A stretch of DNA of 64,000 nucleotides from JAHEDH01 sp963745865 (GCA_963745865.1 CAVUYZ010000003.1:620001-684000), one strand, 5' to 3'; positions 1 to 9,443 are shown, counted from the stretch's first letter. Translations and numbers: made by a program. Notes: generated by a model not told the origin, from the letters alone.

Positions 1-992
1 TCGAATTCGAGGTCGATGTCACGTCCTGGCTGAAGCACCCGCGGGATCAGCTGGCCGACCTGCTCGGTCCGGGTCGTATACAGGAGCGCATCTCCGTCCG
101 GGCTCCATTGCACCAGGTCGATGGCGATCGATGTCCGCTCGGCGATCACGGTTCCCGAATCGACATCCAACACGACGAGGCGCTGGTCGCCGACCTCGCC
201 ACCCACCACCGCGAGCCGCCGCCCATCGAGCCCGGCGAAGAGGCGAACCGGCACATCCGCAGTGGTGAGTGTGGTTCGATCTCCGGAGGCGACGTCGAGC
301 TTCACGATCTCGTTGGAGTCGGTCTGGAACGAGATCTGTCTGAGCGGGCCGGCGACTGCTTCCGATCGACCACGGGCGAGAAACAGGCCGTTGTTCGTCC
401 AGAGAGGTGTCGCGAACCGACCGGGCTCGAAACCGAGGTCGGTGACCGTGGCCCCGGGAACATCGATGATGCCGAGCCTGGTTGCGCCGATGTTGGCTGC
501 GACCTGTGCTCCGTCGGGAGACCAATCCAGAAAGAACGGAGTGGCGACGCCGTGGCGCTGAGCAACCCCCGCCGCCGGGTCGAGCGACCCGAACAACACA
601 CCGGTGCCGCCCGGGTCGTTTCCCAAGAACGCCACCCGGTCGCCTCGGGGGTTCCATGCGTAGAAGAAGGGGGCGGTGGGAACCTCGATCTCAGCCGAGA
701 TCCCGGTCGACAGCGACGTGACTACGGAGGCGAAGCCCGAACCATCCACAGCTGCTCCCGTCCAGACAACGCTTCCGTCTGGCGATGGCGTGACCTGCGA
801 GACTCCGAGGCCGCTGGTTTCGAGCTGACGCCTCGGATTTGCCGAGCCAGGTTCGTCGAACACGGCGATCGAGTCGGAGTCCCAGGCGACCAGGGCTCCG
901 GGGTTGGGAACCGGCTCCGTCGTGTCCGGCGTCGCACCGACGGAGCAGGCCGACGTGATGAGAAGGCACGCTGTCAACGCAGATCTGAGCAT
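1..992 (-). CDS. TolB/WD40-like beta-propeller lipoprotein (3' end outside window)
   Basis: Reading from an ATG at 992 the frame stays open to the window edge, so the C-terminus is missing. The N-terminus is a lipoprotein signal: a short positive start, a hydrophobic stretch and Cys16 in the context ITSAC, so the protein is probably exported and anchored outside the membrane. The rest shows repeated propeller-blade motifs such as AWNPRGDRVAF, LDWSPDGAQVA and VQWSPDGDALL, typical of TolB/WD40-like folds. No catalytic residues are visible; a binding or scaffold role is an inference. It is divergent from the Lrp-type regulator that starts 42 bp away, so the two probably share a promoter region. 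Confidence 0.75.
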   Translation of the reverse strand, partial: MLRSALTACLLITSACSVGATPDTTEPVPNPGALVAWDSDSIAVFDEPGSANPRRQLETSGLGVSQVTPSPDGSVVWTGAAVDGSGFASVVTSLSTGISAEIEVPTAPFFYAWNPRGDRVAFLGNDPGGTGVLFGSLDPAAGVAQRHGVATPFFLDWSPDGAQVAANIGATRLGIIDVPGATVTDLGFEPGRFATPLWTNNGLFLARGRSEAVAGPLRQISFQTDSNEIVKLDVASGDRTTLTTADVPVRLFAGLDGRRLAVVGGEVGDQRLVVLDVDSGTVIAERTSIAIDLVQWSPDGDALLYTTRTEQVGQLIPRVLQPGRDIDLEF

Positions 993-1034
993 CACCAGAG
1001 GCTAGGCACCTCTCGCCTCTGTACGATCGAGGGC

Positions 1035-1529
1035 GTGACACCGAGCCATACCGAGACGTACGTCATCGACGACCTCGACGCCAGGATCATCGCGCTCTGG
1101 CGGAAGGAGCCGCGAATCGGCATCCTCGAGATGTCGCGTCGGCTCGCCGTTGCCAGAGGGACCGTGCAGTCACGACTCGACAAGATGATCGGCGCTGGCG
1201 TGATCACTGGCTTTGGACCCGAGGTGGACCTCTCCCGAATCGGATTCGATGTCGTCGGCTTCACCACGATTGAGGTCGTGCAAGGGAGAACGGCCGAGGT
1301 GATCGAGCATCTCACGACGATTCCGGCCGTCATCGAAGCTCACTCGATTGCCGGCCAGGGCGACATCCTGGTTCGAATCGGAGCCCGCTCGAATGAGCAA
1401 CTGATGCAAGTGCTCCAGCAAATCCTCCAGTCGCCGGCGGTCGACCGAGCGTCGACGTCCATGGCGCTCGCCAACCACATTGCATATCGCACCCTGCCGC
1501 TCGTCGAACAGGCAGCTTCAGGCAGCTAG
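1035..1529 (+). CDS. Lrp/AsnC family transcriptional regulator
   Basis: This 164-residue protein has the Lrp/AsnC layout: an N-terminal winged helix-turn-helix (about residues 10-60, with DDLDARIIALW and the recognition region ARGTVQSRLDKM) followed by a RAM ligand-binding domain (about 75-150). The GTG start at 1035 gives the usual family length; the frame extends upstream but only as antisense of the lipoprotein. Family members bind DNA as oligomers and sense amino acids or other small molecules. It converges on the fumarylacetoacetase gene with a 4 bp overlap of the stop codons. A role in controlling aromatic amino acid breakdown is only suggested by that neighbour. Confidence 0.88.
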   Translation: MTPSHTETYVIDDLDARIIALWRKEPRIGILEMSRRLAVARGTVQSRLDKMIGAGVITGFGPEVDLSRIGFDVVGFTTIEVVQGRTAEVIEHLTTIPAVIEAHSIAGQGDILVRIGARSNEQLMQVLQQILQSPAVDRASTSMALANHIAYRTLPLVEQAASGS

Positions 1530-2728
1530 CCGACCACCCGCCCGCATACCTCGCCGATCGGTTCGGGATGGCCGTCCCGGTCGACGGTGGCGGTGATCAC
1601 CACCTCATCGCCGTCCAACAGATAGCTCCTGGTCGTATCGCCCAGTGTGATGGGATCGGCTCCGTCAGCGGTCAGCTCGAGAAGGCTGCCGACGCCCACC
1701 TCTCCCGAGATCGTTCCGGTGCCGATGAGGTCACCGGCGCGGATCGGCGCCCCGTTCGATGTCATGTGGGCGATCTGCTGCGGCGGTGTCCAGTACAGAT
1801 CACGTGCATTGGTGGCGGAGACACGGTGCGGCTCGCCTCCGTTGGGCGTGATCCAGGCCTCGAGAGAGATATCGAACGACCAGTCGTCGACCTGTCTGAG
1901 TTGGGGGACGGGGGGAGGGGCTTGCTCCGGGCTGGGCTCGCGACATCCATCCAGGGCCGCAAGTGGCACGACCCAAGCGCTGACCGAGGTCGCAAACGAC
2001 TTGCCCAAGAATGGTCCGAGCGGTTGGTACTCGAAGGCCTGGATGTCCCGGGCGCTCCAATCGTTCATCACGACCACACCGAAAACGTGATCGGCGGCAG
2101 CTTCTGTGCTGACCGGTTCGTTCGGTGCCGTCGGGTTGCCGAGCACGTAGCCGAGCTCCACCTCGAAGTCGAGGCGCTCGGTCGGCTCGAACCGAGGCGC
2201 CCCATCGACCAGGCGCTGGCCTCTGGGGCGCGGGACGGGCGTTCCGGAGACGACGACGGTGCCAGCCCGAGCGTGGTAGCCAACCGGCAAGCGCAGCCAG
2301 TTCGGCATGAGGGGGTCCGCGTCAGGTCGGAACAGCCTGCCAACGTTCTCGGCGTGATGGCGTGAGCTGTAGAAATCGACGAAGTCGGCCACGTCCCACG
2401 GAAGATGAAAGCGCTGGTCTTGGCGATTCTCGAGGAGCGGCTCGACCTTCGGCCGTTCGCTCTCGTCTGACACGAGTTCCATGGTTCTCTGCCTGACCGC
2501 CGACCATTGCTCCGGACCCAGCGCCAGCAGCGGGTTGAGCGATCCTGCCATGAGGACATCGTGAGGTACGGCGTCGTCGTACAGGCCCACGTTGGCGGCT
2601 CGATGGACGTCGAAGATCTTGCTTCCGATGGCAACGCACAGATGTCGGGTGAATCCACTGGAAAAGACGCCGTACGGAAGGTGAGAAAGCGTGGGCTCGC
2701 CCGGTTCGATGTCGATCCACCCGCTCAT
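1526..2728 (-). CDS. fahA: Fumarylacetoacetase
   Basis: This 400-residue protein hydrolyses 4-fumarylacetoacetate to fumarate and acetoacetate, the last step of the homogentisate route of tyrosine and phenylalanine breakdown in the cytosol. Full family length is present: a small N-terminal SH3-like domain, then the catalytic domain. The metal and catalytic residues are visible: DFVDFYSSRHHA (metal Asp and catalytic His), FEVELGY (two metal Glu) and MNDWSARDIQ (metal Asp). No other homogentisate-pathway gene is in the window. It is divergent from an SDR gene 63 bp away, which may share its control region. Confidence 0.93.
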   Translation of the reverse strand: MSGWIDIEPGEPTLSHLPYGVFSSGFTRHLCVAIGSKIFDVHRAANVGLYDDAVPHDVLMAGSLNPLLALGPEQWSAVRQRTMELVSDESERPKVEPLLENRQDQRFHLPWDVADFVDFYSSRHHAENVGRLFRPDADPLMPNWLRLPVGYHARAGTVVVSGTPVPRPRGQRLVDGAPRFEPTERLDFEVELGYVLGNPTAPNEPVSTEAAADHVFGVVVMNDWSARDIQAFEYQPLGPFLGKSFATSVSAWVVPLAALDGCREPSPEQAPPPVPQLRQVDDWSFDISLEAWITPNGGEPHRVSATNARDLYWTPPQQIAHMTSNGAPIRAGDLIGTGTISGEVGVGSLLELTADGADPITLGDTTRSYLLDGDEVVITATVDRDGHPEPIGEVCGRVVG

Positions 2729-2791
2729 GGCATGCCCGGAACACGATGAGGGTTTTGGCCGGAATGCTGCATCGGATCCATATAGGGTCGC

Positions 2792-3541
2792 ATGATGACA
2801 GATACCAGCGAGTTGGGCGGGAAAGTCGCGCTCATCACCGGCTCTTCGAGCGGGATCGGAGAGGCCACTGCTCGTCGCCTCTCCGGGCTCGGAGCATCCG
2901 TCGTAGTGAACTCAGCCACGTCGATCGACGCCGGAGAAGCCGTTGCAGCCAGCCTCTCTGGTCCGAGCGCGTACGTTCGAGCCGACATCTCGAGTGCTGA
3001 AGACCGCCACGAGCTCCTGACCAGGACCATCGATCGATTCGGCGGACTCGACATCCTCGTGAACAACGCCGGATGGACCAGCGTGATCGACCACACCGAC
3101 CTCGCCGGGCTGACACCGGAGATCTTTCAGCGGACCCTCGACGTCAACGTCACCGGCACGTGGGAACTCACCAGAGCGGCGATCCCACGCCTGATGGAGG
3201 CATCCGACCCGGTCGTCGTCACGGTGACCTCGATCGCCGGTCTCCGACCGATGGGCAGCTCGATCGCCTATGCAATGTCCAAGGCGGCACTCAACCACAT
3301 GACGGTGCTGCTCGCCAAGAGCCACGGTCCGATCCGTTTCAATGCCGTGGCGCCCGGTCTGGTCGCAACACCGTGGACCGAGGATTGGAGCAAACTCCAC
3401 CAGACGGTACGCGAGCGCACACCGCTCGGTCGGGCGGCGACTCCTGACGATTGCGCAGAGGCGGTCGTTGCGGTCGTGCGCAACCGCTACATGACCGGAG
3501 CGGTGCTCGTCGTGGACGGTGGCTTCTCCACCGTCGTCTGA
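2792..3541 (+). CDS. Short-chain dehydrogenase/reductase (SDR)
   Basis: A 249-residue classical SDR, an NAD(P)-dependent oxidoreductase of unknown substrate. It shows the cofactor motif TGSSSGIG near residue 16, NNAG near residue 90, the catalytic Ser in TVTSIAG and the YAMSK Tyr-Lys pair. The C-terminal RNRYMTGAVLVVDGG segment is typical of FabG-like members. Two adjacent ATG codons (2792, 2795) could start it; the difference is one residue. The end lies 10 bp from the convergent yaaA gene. Its divergence from fahA hints at a linked catabolic function, but this is inference. Confidence 0.85.
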   Translation: MMTDTSELGGKVALITGSSSGIGEATARRLSGLGASVVVNSATSIDAGEAVAASLSGPSAYVRADISSAEDRHELLTRTIDRFGGLDILVNNAGWTSVIDHTDLAGLTPEIFQRTLDVNVTGTWELTRAAIPRLMEASDPVVVTVTSIAGLRPMGSSIAYAMSKAALNHMTVLLAKSHGPIRFNAVAPGLVATPWTEDWSKLHQTVRERTPLGRAATPDDCAEAVVAVVRNRYMTGAVLVVDGGFSTVV

Positions 3542-3551
3542 GCCGCCTGGA

Positions 3552-4319
3552 TCAGCCTCGAAGGTAGACCGGCTCGTCAATGGACGAGTCGTCCGGCGAG
3601 TAGCGATACCCGTCTTCGTCGAACGCCTCGAGCCCGGTCAGTGTGTCGACCCGGTTGCGCAGGATCCATGAGGCCATCTGTCCGCGAGCGCGCTTGGCAT
3701 AGAAACTGATCACCTTGTACTCGCCGTTCTTGTGATCCCGAAAGACCGGCGTGACGATCCTGCCATCGAGCTGCTCGGGTCGGATCGAGCTGAAGTACTC
3801 CTTGCTGGCAAGGTTGATCAATGCCTTCGGTCGAGCGTGTGCGAGATCCTCGTTGAGTGCCTGCGTGATCGTGTCATCCCAGAAGTCGTACAGATTGTTG
3901 CCGGCGGGATTCTTCAGCTTGCTGCCCATCTCCAGACGGTACGGCTGGATCAGATCGAGCGGTCGGAGCACGCCGTACAGGCCGGAGAGGATTCGCAGAT
4001 GGTTCTGCGCATAGTTGAAGTCACGAGCTCCGAATTGTGAGACGTCGAACCCCTGGTAGACGTCGCCCTTGAAGGCGAGAATCGCTGCCCGAGAGTGTCC
4101 GTTCGCCGAACCGGGCTCCCAATCCTGGTAACGCTCGAAATTCAGCTCGGCGAGTTGGTCGCTGATGCTCATCAGCGATCCGATCTCTGCCGGTGACTTC
4201 GCGGCCAGGATGTCGACCAGTTCTGCGGCTCGATCAGGGAACAGCGGCTGTGTTGCCTTGGTGGTGATCGGCGTGCTCTCGAAGTCGAGCGTCTTGGCCG
4301 GGGACAGAACGATGATCAC
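3552..4319 (-). CDS. yaaA: YaaA family peroxide stress protein (DUF328)
   Basis: This 255-residue protein begins MIIVLSPAKTLDFES, the hallmark of the YaaA/DUF328 family, and keeps the conserved GDVYQGFD, LRILSGLYGVLRPLD and NLYDFW segments. In E. coli YaaA is a cytosolic protein induced by OxyR that lowers intracellular iron under peroxide stress and binds DNA. Length equals the family norm. It follows the ABC-F gene on the same strand after a 168 bp gap that carries a perfect inverted repeat at 4386-4399. Confidence 0.93.
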   Translation of the reverse strand: MIIVLSPAKTLDFESTPITTKATQPLFPDRAAELVDILAAKSPAEIGSLMSISDQLAELNFERYQDWEPGSANGHSRAAILAFKGDVYQGFDVSQFGARDFNYAQNHLRILSGLYGVLRPLDLIQPYRLEMGSKLKNPAGNNLYDFWDDTITQALNEDLAHARPKALINLASKEYFSSIRPEQLDGRIVTPVFRDHKNGEYKVISFYAKRARGQMASWILRNRVDTLTGLEAFDEDGYRYSPDDSSIDEPVYLRG

Positions 4320-4385
4320 GGTTGATTCCTCGTGGTGCGGTTGGCAGAAACCATAGAAGAGTCGGCAGGGGAGCGGAAAGCGTGG

Positions 4386-4399
4386 ATCACTCGCGTGAT
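4386..4399. promoter_or_regulatory. Perfect inverted repeat upstream of yaaA
   Basis: The sequence ATCAC-TCGC-GTGAT forms a perfect 5-4-5 inverted repeat 67 bp upstream of the yaaA start, in the only gap between yaaA and the ABC-F gene. Position and symmetry fit a repressor or activator operator. No regulator is identified. Confidence 0.3.
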
Positions 4400-4487
4400 G
4401 GAACGATGAGGACTGGCCGTCCCGGTGGGCACTACGGGTCGAACGCCCTCTGGCACGCGCTCTACCGGGTCCCCTGGCAGCGATGGC

Positions 4488-6233
4488 TCACACCCGGTCC
4501 GATAGCTCGAGCCACCGTGACTCGGCGGCATCGAGACGATCGACGATGCTCGCTCGCTCCTCCGACAAACCGGTGGCGCGCTCCCAATCTGCACCAGTGT
4601 CGGCGAGCAGTGCGTCGATGTCGGACAACCGAGCCGACATCGCCTCGATCTCCTTCTCGATCCGCTGGTACTCGCGTTGCTCGACGTAGGAGAGCCGTTC
4701 TCGATATCGGTCGGACGGGGGCTCCTGAGGGGACGGCGTCTCATCGGAGCCAGTATCGGTCTCGGAGACTCGCTCGCGAGTCTCCAGGTAGGCCTGATAT
4801 CCGCCGGGATGATGGCGGAGCGAGCCGTCGGGATCGATCGACATGATGTCGTTGCACACCCGCTGCAGGAAGTAGCGGTCATGGCTGGCGGCCACCACGG
4901 ATCCACCCCAGGTGTCGAGGAAGAGCTCGAGGACCCCCAGTGTCTCCAGATCGAGATCGTTGGTCGGCTCGTCCAGCAGGAGCAGATTCGGAGCCTGCAC
5001 CAACACCCTCAAGAGCTCCAGCCTCCTCCGCTCCCCGCCGGACAGGTCGCCGACTTCGGTCGAGTGCTGGGTGGAGGGAAAGCCGAACCGCTCGAGCAGT
5101 TGGCCGCCCGAGATCATGATCCCGCTTTCGAGGCGCGTCTGGGTCGACCATTCGCCCATCACCTCATGAATACGTCTGGATGGCGCAATCGGCTCTGGGT
5201 CTTGTCCGTACCAACCGGCTGCCACCGTCTCGCCGACCGCGACCGCACCCTGAGACGGCACGAGCCGCCCTCCCAACAGTCTGAGCAACGTCGTCTTGCC
5301 CGATCCGTTCGGGCCGACGATGCCCACCCGGTCGCCTGCGGCCAAGCGCCAGGTGATGTCGTTGAGGATCGACCGATCCTCAAACCGCACGGAGACATCG
5401 GACAGCTCCACCACCTTGTCCCCGAGCCGACGAGATGCCAACTCGAGGTTGAGTTCGGCCCGCTGCTCGACCGTCTTCGGTTGTTGGAGTGCCGTCGCCC
5501 GATCGATGCGTGCCTTCGACTTCGATGTCCTCGCCTTGGGTGAGCGACGAAGCCAGTCGAGCTCGACCCGAGCCAGATTCATTCGCTTCTGCTCGGAGCG
5601 GGCAGCATGCTCCCGTCTGGCTTCTCGAGCCTCGAGATAGTCCTGGTATCTCCCGTGGTGGGTGTGGATCTCTCCCGCCGAGATCTCGAGGATCCTGGTC
5701 GCCACCCGGTCGAGCAGGTATCGGTCGTGGGTGACGAGCACGACGGTCTGCGATCTCCTGGCCAGCTCTTCCTCCAGCCAATCGATCGCCTCGATGTCGA
5801 GATGATTGGTTGGCTCATCCAGGATCAGGAGGTCAGACTCGACCGCGAGTGCTCTGGCCAACGCGACGCGACGTCGTTGGCCCCCCGAAAGGTTGCCGAC
5901 CCGTTCGCTGATGTCGGTGATACCGAGCTTGTCGAGATAGGCGATGGTGTCCCTGCCGTCGGCGGCGATGTCCTCGACTGTCGCGTCGTCCGAGAAACCG
6001 GGATCCTGCTCGAGATGAGCAACCCTCAGGCCGTTGCGTCTCACGATGGTCCCCGTGTCAGGAGCAACTGCGCCGGCGATCAATTGGAGAAGCGTCGTCT
6101 TACCCGACCCGTTGAATCCGATCACGCCGAGATGATCACCCTCATCGATCCCGAAGCTGACCGATTCGAGAACCCGACGTTCGGGGAACGACTTGGAGAG
6201 GTTCGAGACGGAGATGATGTTGCTCGACACCAC
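4488..6233 (-). CDS. ABC-F family ATPase (Uup/EttA-like)
   Basis: A 581-residue soluble protein with two ABC ATPase domains and no membrane segments, so it is of the ribosome-acting ABC-F class rather than a transporter. Domain 1 has Walker A GFNGSGKTTLL, signature LSGGQRRRVALAR and Walker B LLILDEPTNHLD. Domain 2 has GPNGSGKTTLLRLL, LSGGERRRLELLR and LLLLDEPTNDLD. An Arg/Lys-rich linker separates them, and the C-terminal 80 residues are charged and coiled-coil-like, as in Uup. It lies 57 bp downstream of the esterase cassette on the same strand and could be co-transcribed with it. Confidence 0.93.
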   Translation of the reverse strand: MVSSNIISVSNLSKSFPERRVLESVSFGIDEGDHLGVIGFNGSGKTTLLQLIAGAVAPDTGTIVRRNGLRVAHLEQDPGFSDDATVEDIAADGRDTIAYLDKLGITDISERVGNLSGGQRRRVALARALAVESDLLILDEPTNHLDIEAIDWLEEELARRSQTVVLVTHDRYLLDRVATRILEISAGEIHTHHGRYQDYLEAREARREHAARSEQKRMNLARVELDWLRRSPKARTSKSKARIDRATALQQPKTVEQRAELNLELASRRLGDKVVELSDVSVRFEDRSILNDITWRLAAGDRVGIVGPNGSGKTTLLRLLGGRLVPSQGAVAVGETVAAGWYGQDPEPIAPSRRIHEVMGEWSTQTRLESGIMISGGQLLERFGFPSTQHSTEVGDLSGGERRRLELLRVLVQAPNLLLLDEPTNDLDLETLGVLELFLDTWGGSVVAASHDRYFLQRVCNDIMSIDPDGSLRHHPGGYQAYLETRERVSETDTGSDETPSPQEPPSDRYRERLSYVEQREYQRIEKEIEAMSARLSDIDALLADTGADWERATGLSEERASIVDRLDAAESRWLELSDRV

Positions 6234-6290
6234 CGAGACGGTAGGGGCATCGAGGCAATGGTGAAATCCTTCGAGTTGGTGCGCGCCGAC

Positions 6291-7013
6291 TCAGGTCAGC
6301 TGGTGAAGGTATTCGGGCAACATCGCTCGCCACGTATGCCAATCGTGGGGCCATCCCTCCCATTGGTCCACGCGGTTCGGGATGCCCTTGCCGCCGAGCA
6401 CGTCGGCGAGTCGCCACGACTCGTTCGGATCCTCCCAGTCGCCCGTGCCGGTTGCAAGGACGACGAAGCGGTTGCGTAGTTGATCGAGTTGCCATCCGGC
6501 CTCGATGTTCGGGATCCAGTGGAGCGGTGATGAGAAGTAGAAGTCGTCTGACCACCAGCCGTTGAGCCACGGGCTCAGATCGAACGTTCCACTCATCGCA
6601 ATAGCCGTCTCGAACACGTCGGGGTGCCGGGTGAGGACCTCGACCGCGTTGAACGCTCCGATCGACGCGCCAGCGGTCGCAATCCGGATCGAATCGTCGC
6701 GACAATCGGTGCGTATCGCTGGCACCACTTCCCATCTCACCGCGGCATCGAATTGGTTCTGGAGCCATGTGGCGTGGGCGGGATCTGCGCGATCGATCCA
6801 CGCTTTCCCTGCGATCGAGTCGACCGAATAGAGCTTCACGCGACCGTCGGCGAGCAACGGAGCGCATGCGTCGACGACCCCCATTCGCTCGATCTCCTCA
6901 CAATCTCCTCCGGCGGTCGGGAAGACCAGGACCGGTACACCGACGTCTCCCCATCTCGCCAGCCGGAGTTGCCGGGAGAGTCGCTCCGACCACCATGACT
7001 CGATGGTCTTCAC
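6291..7013 (-). CDS. Esterase/lipase superfamily protein (COG4947-like)
   Basis: A 240-residue alpha/beta hydrolase. The nucleophile elbow is GASIGAF (Ser of G-x-S-x-G), an acid candidate lies in ATGTGDWEDP, and the C-terminal WPHDWHTWR supplies the catalytic His. The N-terminus (WWSERLSRQLRLARWGD) resembles COG4947-type esterases. The GTG start at 7013 overlaps the stop of the upstream ATP-grasp gene by 4 bp, so translation is probably coupled. No signal peptide is seen; the substrate is unknown. A second esterase lies on the far side of the ATP-grasp gene, which suggests a three-gene unit acting on one metabolite. Confidence 0.82.
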   Translation of the reverse strand: MKTIESWWSERLSRQLRLARWGDVGVPVLVFPTAGGDCEEIERMGVVDACAPLLADGRVKLYSVDSIAGKAWIDRADPAHATWLQNQFDAAVRWEVVPAIRTDCRDDSIRIATAGASIGAFNAVEVLTRHPDVFETAIAMSGTFDLSPWLNGWWSDDFYFSSPLHWIPNIEAGWQLDQLRNRFVVLATGTGDWEDPNESWRLADVLGGKGIPNRVDQWEGWPHDWHTWRAMLPEYLHQLT

Positions 7014-8260
7014 CGTGAATCGAGCCGGTCTCGCTCGGTCTTCCTCCAGAACTGCAGGAGCCCCCAGAAGTGCTCCGTGAATCGACTCACTTCGTGCTCG
7101 GGGAACAGCACCGCGACTTTGCGCTCGACAGCGGTGCGGGCCCGGTCGGTCGTGAAGTACTCCCAGGTGATCTCATCGAGCGCACCGAGATGCTTCGCAC
7201 AGAACTCTTCGAACCGGGGGGTTTCGTACCGATCGGCTGCGATGTCTGCGTAGCCGGCGAGCTTCTCCTCGAATGGGGCATCGCTGTCGGCGATCAGAAA
7301 GAACGGGGTCCACTCGACGTGGTGGCGCATGCTCCGCTGGGTGGCAGCGCAATACAGCGACCACTTGATCAGCGACTTGACCAACCAGGGGATGTGATAG
7401 TGGAGACTCGTGACCTGACTGTCAGGATTGGCGTTGGCGAAGTCGATCGGATAGAACACTCCGTCCTTGCGGAGTGCCTCGACGGAATTGAAGTCCCATC
7501 CGAAGAAGCTGTTGATGGTCATGGCGAGATCGTGGAGATGAGACCACTCGGCGCTGTCGACGAACCCGAAATCCACCTGATAGCGGTCGTGGATCGGTGC
7601 GTCGGGGTCGTACTTGATGACGTTCACCTGCGGCCCGACTGCCAGCACTCTCACGAACAGATCGAATGGCTCGACTGCTGCCTGGAGGTGCATCAGATCC
7701 GTCCCCGATGAGTCATAGGCAGCCTGGAGCTCGGCGTCGTTCCTGACCTTGGAAATACCTCTCCATCCTCCTCCGTCGTACGGCTTGAGGAACGCCGGAT
7801 ATCCGACCTTTGCCCCGACGTCGGCGAGATCGAACATGCGGGCATATGACTCGAGGGTCAACTCCAGATCTGGCAGATCGGGCTTGTAGTCCTTGGGAGG
7901 CAGCAGATAGGTGGTGGGGATGGGCATTCCCAGCCGCATCATCGCCGCGTATGACGTGTGTTTCTCCATGGACTGGAGGCTGAACGGATTGTTGAGCGAA
8001 TAGAGGTCGTTCTGGACGATGGCCTTCTTGATCCACTCTCGACTCGTGTGATACCAGGGGGTCAACCGATCGAGGAGGACGTCGTACCCGACGGGTTGAG
8101 CGAGATCGAACGGCTCGATCGTGACGCGTTCCACCTCGAATCGGATCTTTTCGCCGGCAACGGTCACCTCCGGCGCCAGGCGCTCCATGATGTCCTCATA
8201 GAAGACCGGCCAACAGAGATCGGCCCCGAGCGAGAGCCCTATGCGTCTGATCGATGTCAC
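7010..8260 (-). CDS. ATP-grasp domain protein (RimK-like ligase, unknown product)
   Basis: This protein of about 416 residues carries an ATP-grasp fold: SMEKHTSYAAMMRLG and GYPAFLKPYDGGGW supply the ATP-binding lysines and loop, and PIDFANANPDSQV the acidic/Asn metal-binding end. Such enzymes form an acyl-phosphate and then an amide, ester or thioester. The GTG at 8260 is chosen because it lies 10 bp after the apparent stop of the upstream esterase; the frame runs further upstream only as a shadow of that gene. The stop overlaps the next esterase by 4 bp. Being sandwiched by two esterases points to synthesis and trimming of the same unknown conjugate (inference). Confidence 0.78.
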   Translation of the reverse strand: MTSIRRIGLSLGADLCWPVFYEDIMERLAPEVTVAGEKIRFEVERVTIEPFDLAQPVGYDVLLDRLTPWYHTSREWIKKAIVQNDLYSLNNPFSLQSMEKHTSYAAMMRLGMPIPTTYLLPPKDYKPDLPDLELTLESYARMFDLADVGAKVGYPAFLKPYDGGGWRGISKVRNDAELQAAYDSSGTDLMHLQAAVEPFDLFVRVLAVGPQVNVIKYDPDAPIHDRYQVDFGFVDSAEWSHLHDLAMTINSFFGWDFNSVEALRKDGVFYPIDFANANPDSQVTSLHYHIPWLVKSLIKWSLYCAATQRSMRHHVEWTPFFLIADSDAPFEEKLAGYADIAADRYETPRFEEFCAKHLGALDEITWEYFTTDRARTAVERKVAVLFPEHEVSRFTEHFWGLLQFWRKTERDRLDSR

Positions 8261-8270
8261 GGGTGCGAGC

Positions 8271-9331
8271 CTAGGTCGGGTCCGCCAGCGCAGATTCGAA
8301 TGCGGGTGCTTGGATCGGATCGTCGCCGAGCACGAGGCGAAGGCCAGGAGCGATCTGGTCCCGCCATGCCCCCCAATCGTGACCCGTCCAGGTCTCGGTG
8401 TAGTCGGTAGCGCGGCGCGCTCGGCTCCGAGCACCGATGCGACATCCCTGTTCCAGTCGATCAGGCTCTCGTATCGGCCACAGCTCTGGAAGACCGCCAC
8501 CGAGGCCGGTAGTGGGTCATCGAGGGCCTGGTCGATGAAGTCCGAGATGCGGCGATCATCCGGTCGTCCAACTCGGTGTGGTCGCTGCGGACGAGTGTCC
8601 CCGAGTGCATCACGATCCCCAGGAACTCGCCGGGGTCCTCGGCCGCTGTCGTCCACGCTGCCACGCCACCGAGGCTCGCTCCCATCGCTGCCAGCCCGCT
8701 CACCGCAACCCGGCGGCGTACGTGAGGCACCACCTCGGACAACATGCATGCCGCATGAGAGGCGGACCCGATGTACTCGTCGTGCCGTGCTCGGGGGTCG
8801 GCGAGCACCGCCCGGAACGGCGGAATGTCACCGTCGGCGATGAGGACGTCGAAACATCTGATCAGGTCGGCGTGATTGGCGTAGTCCGAGCCGTCGAACA
8901 CCAAGAGCAGAGGAGCGTCGACGTCGTCAGACAGCCCGAAGGGACGATAGAGCTGGATGCTTCTCCTCCCGCCGAGGATCCGTGACATGACCCGCAGCTC
9001 GGAGCGGCTTCCGGGATTCTCGGGCCTCCGGATGATCCAGTCGGGCAGTGCGTAGTCGGGGCCCGTGAGCACCGAGTTCCGGCCGAATGGGTTGGTCGCG
9101 ATCACCGGGTTCAGGGGGTCGAGGATCGACTCATGACGTCCCGTCACGGTTGACGTCGATCCGATACTCGATCCGCGCGGTCGATGGCAGCTCGAGGTTG
9201 AGCTGCCATCCGTCGTCGGCGCGATGGAACGTCGTGTCGGCGTGGAACCGGGGCATCCACGTTGCGAGTCGCACCGAGTCGGCATGCCCGTGGTACCCAA
9301 TGGTCAGCTCGGCTGTTGTCTCGGGGTGCAC
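8271..9331 (-). CDS. Enterochelin-esterase-like hydrolase (apparent frameshifts)
   Basis: Pieces in three frames assemble into one protein of about 353 residues. An N-terminal Ig-like segment starts at a GTG at 9331 and is followed by DPLNPVIATNPFGRNSVL, typical of the Fes/IroE group. The catalytic domain has the nucleophile elbow GASLGG and a C-terminal YTETWTGHDWGAWRD with the catalytic His, ending at the TAG at 8271. The frame changes near 9138 (extra base), 8552 and 8413 (missing bases). Each break is repaired by one base, so sequencing error is more likely than decay. Family members hydrolyse siderophore or other esters. It is the first gene of the esterase/ATP-grasp/esterase set. Confidence 0.72.
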
Positions 9332-9443
9332 TACGTCAGATTACGGCGTGCGGAGCGACACCATGGCGCGGCCCCGACACGGGCCTGGGTGGGGCAATGC
9401 CGGTACGATCGCCCCACATGTCCGCCCCATCACGACTCTCTTC

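Noticed and set aside
108..1034. Long upstream extension of the Lrp-family frame
   Set aside because: It is antisense to a coherent beta-propeller lipoprotein on the minus strand and has no domain character; the regulator starts at GTG 1035.
8271..9331. Esterase as a decayed pseudogene
   Set aside because: All three breaks are repaired by one base each, motifs are intact, and essential genes in the same contig show the same type of break.
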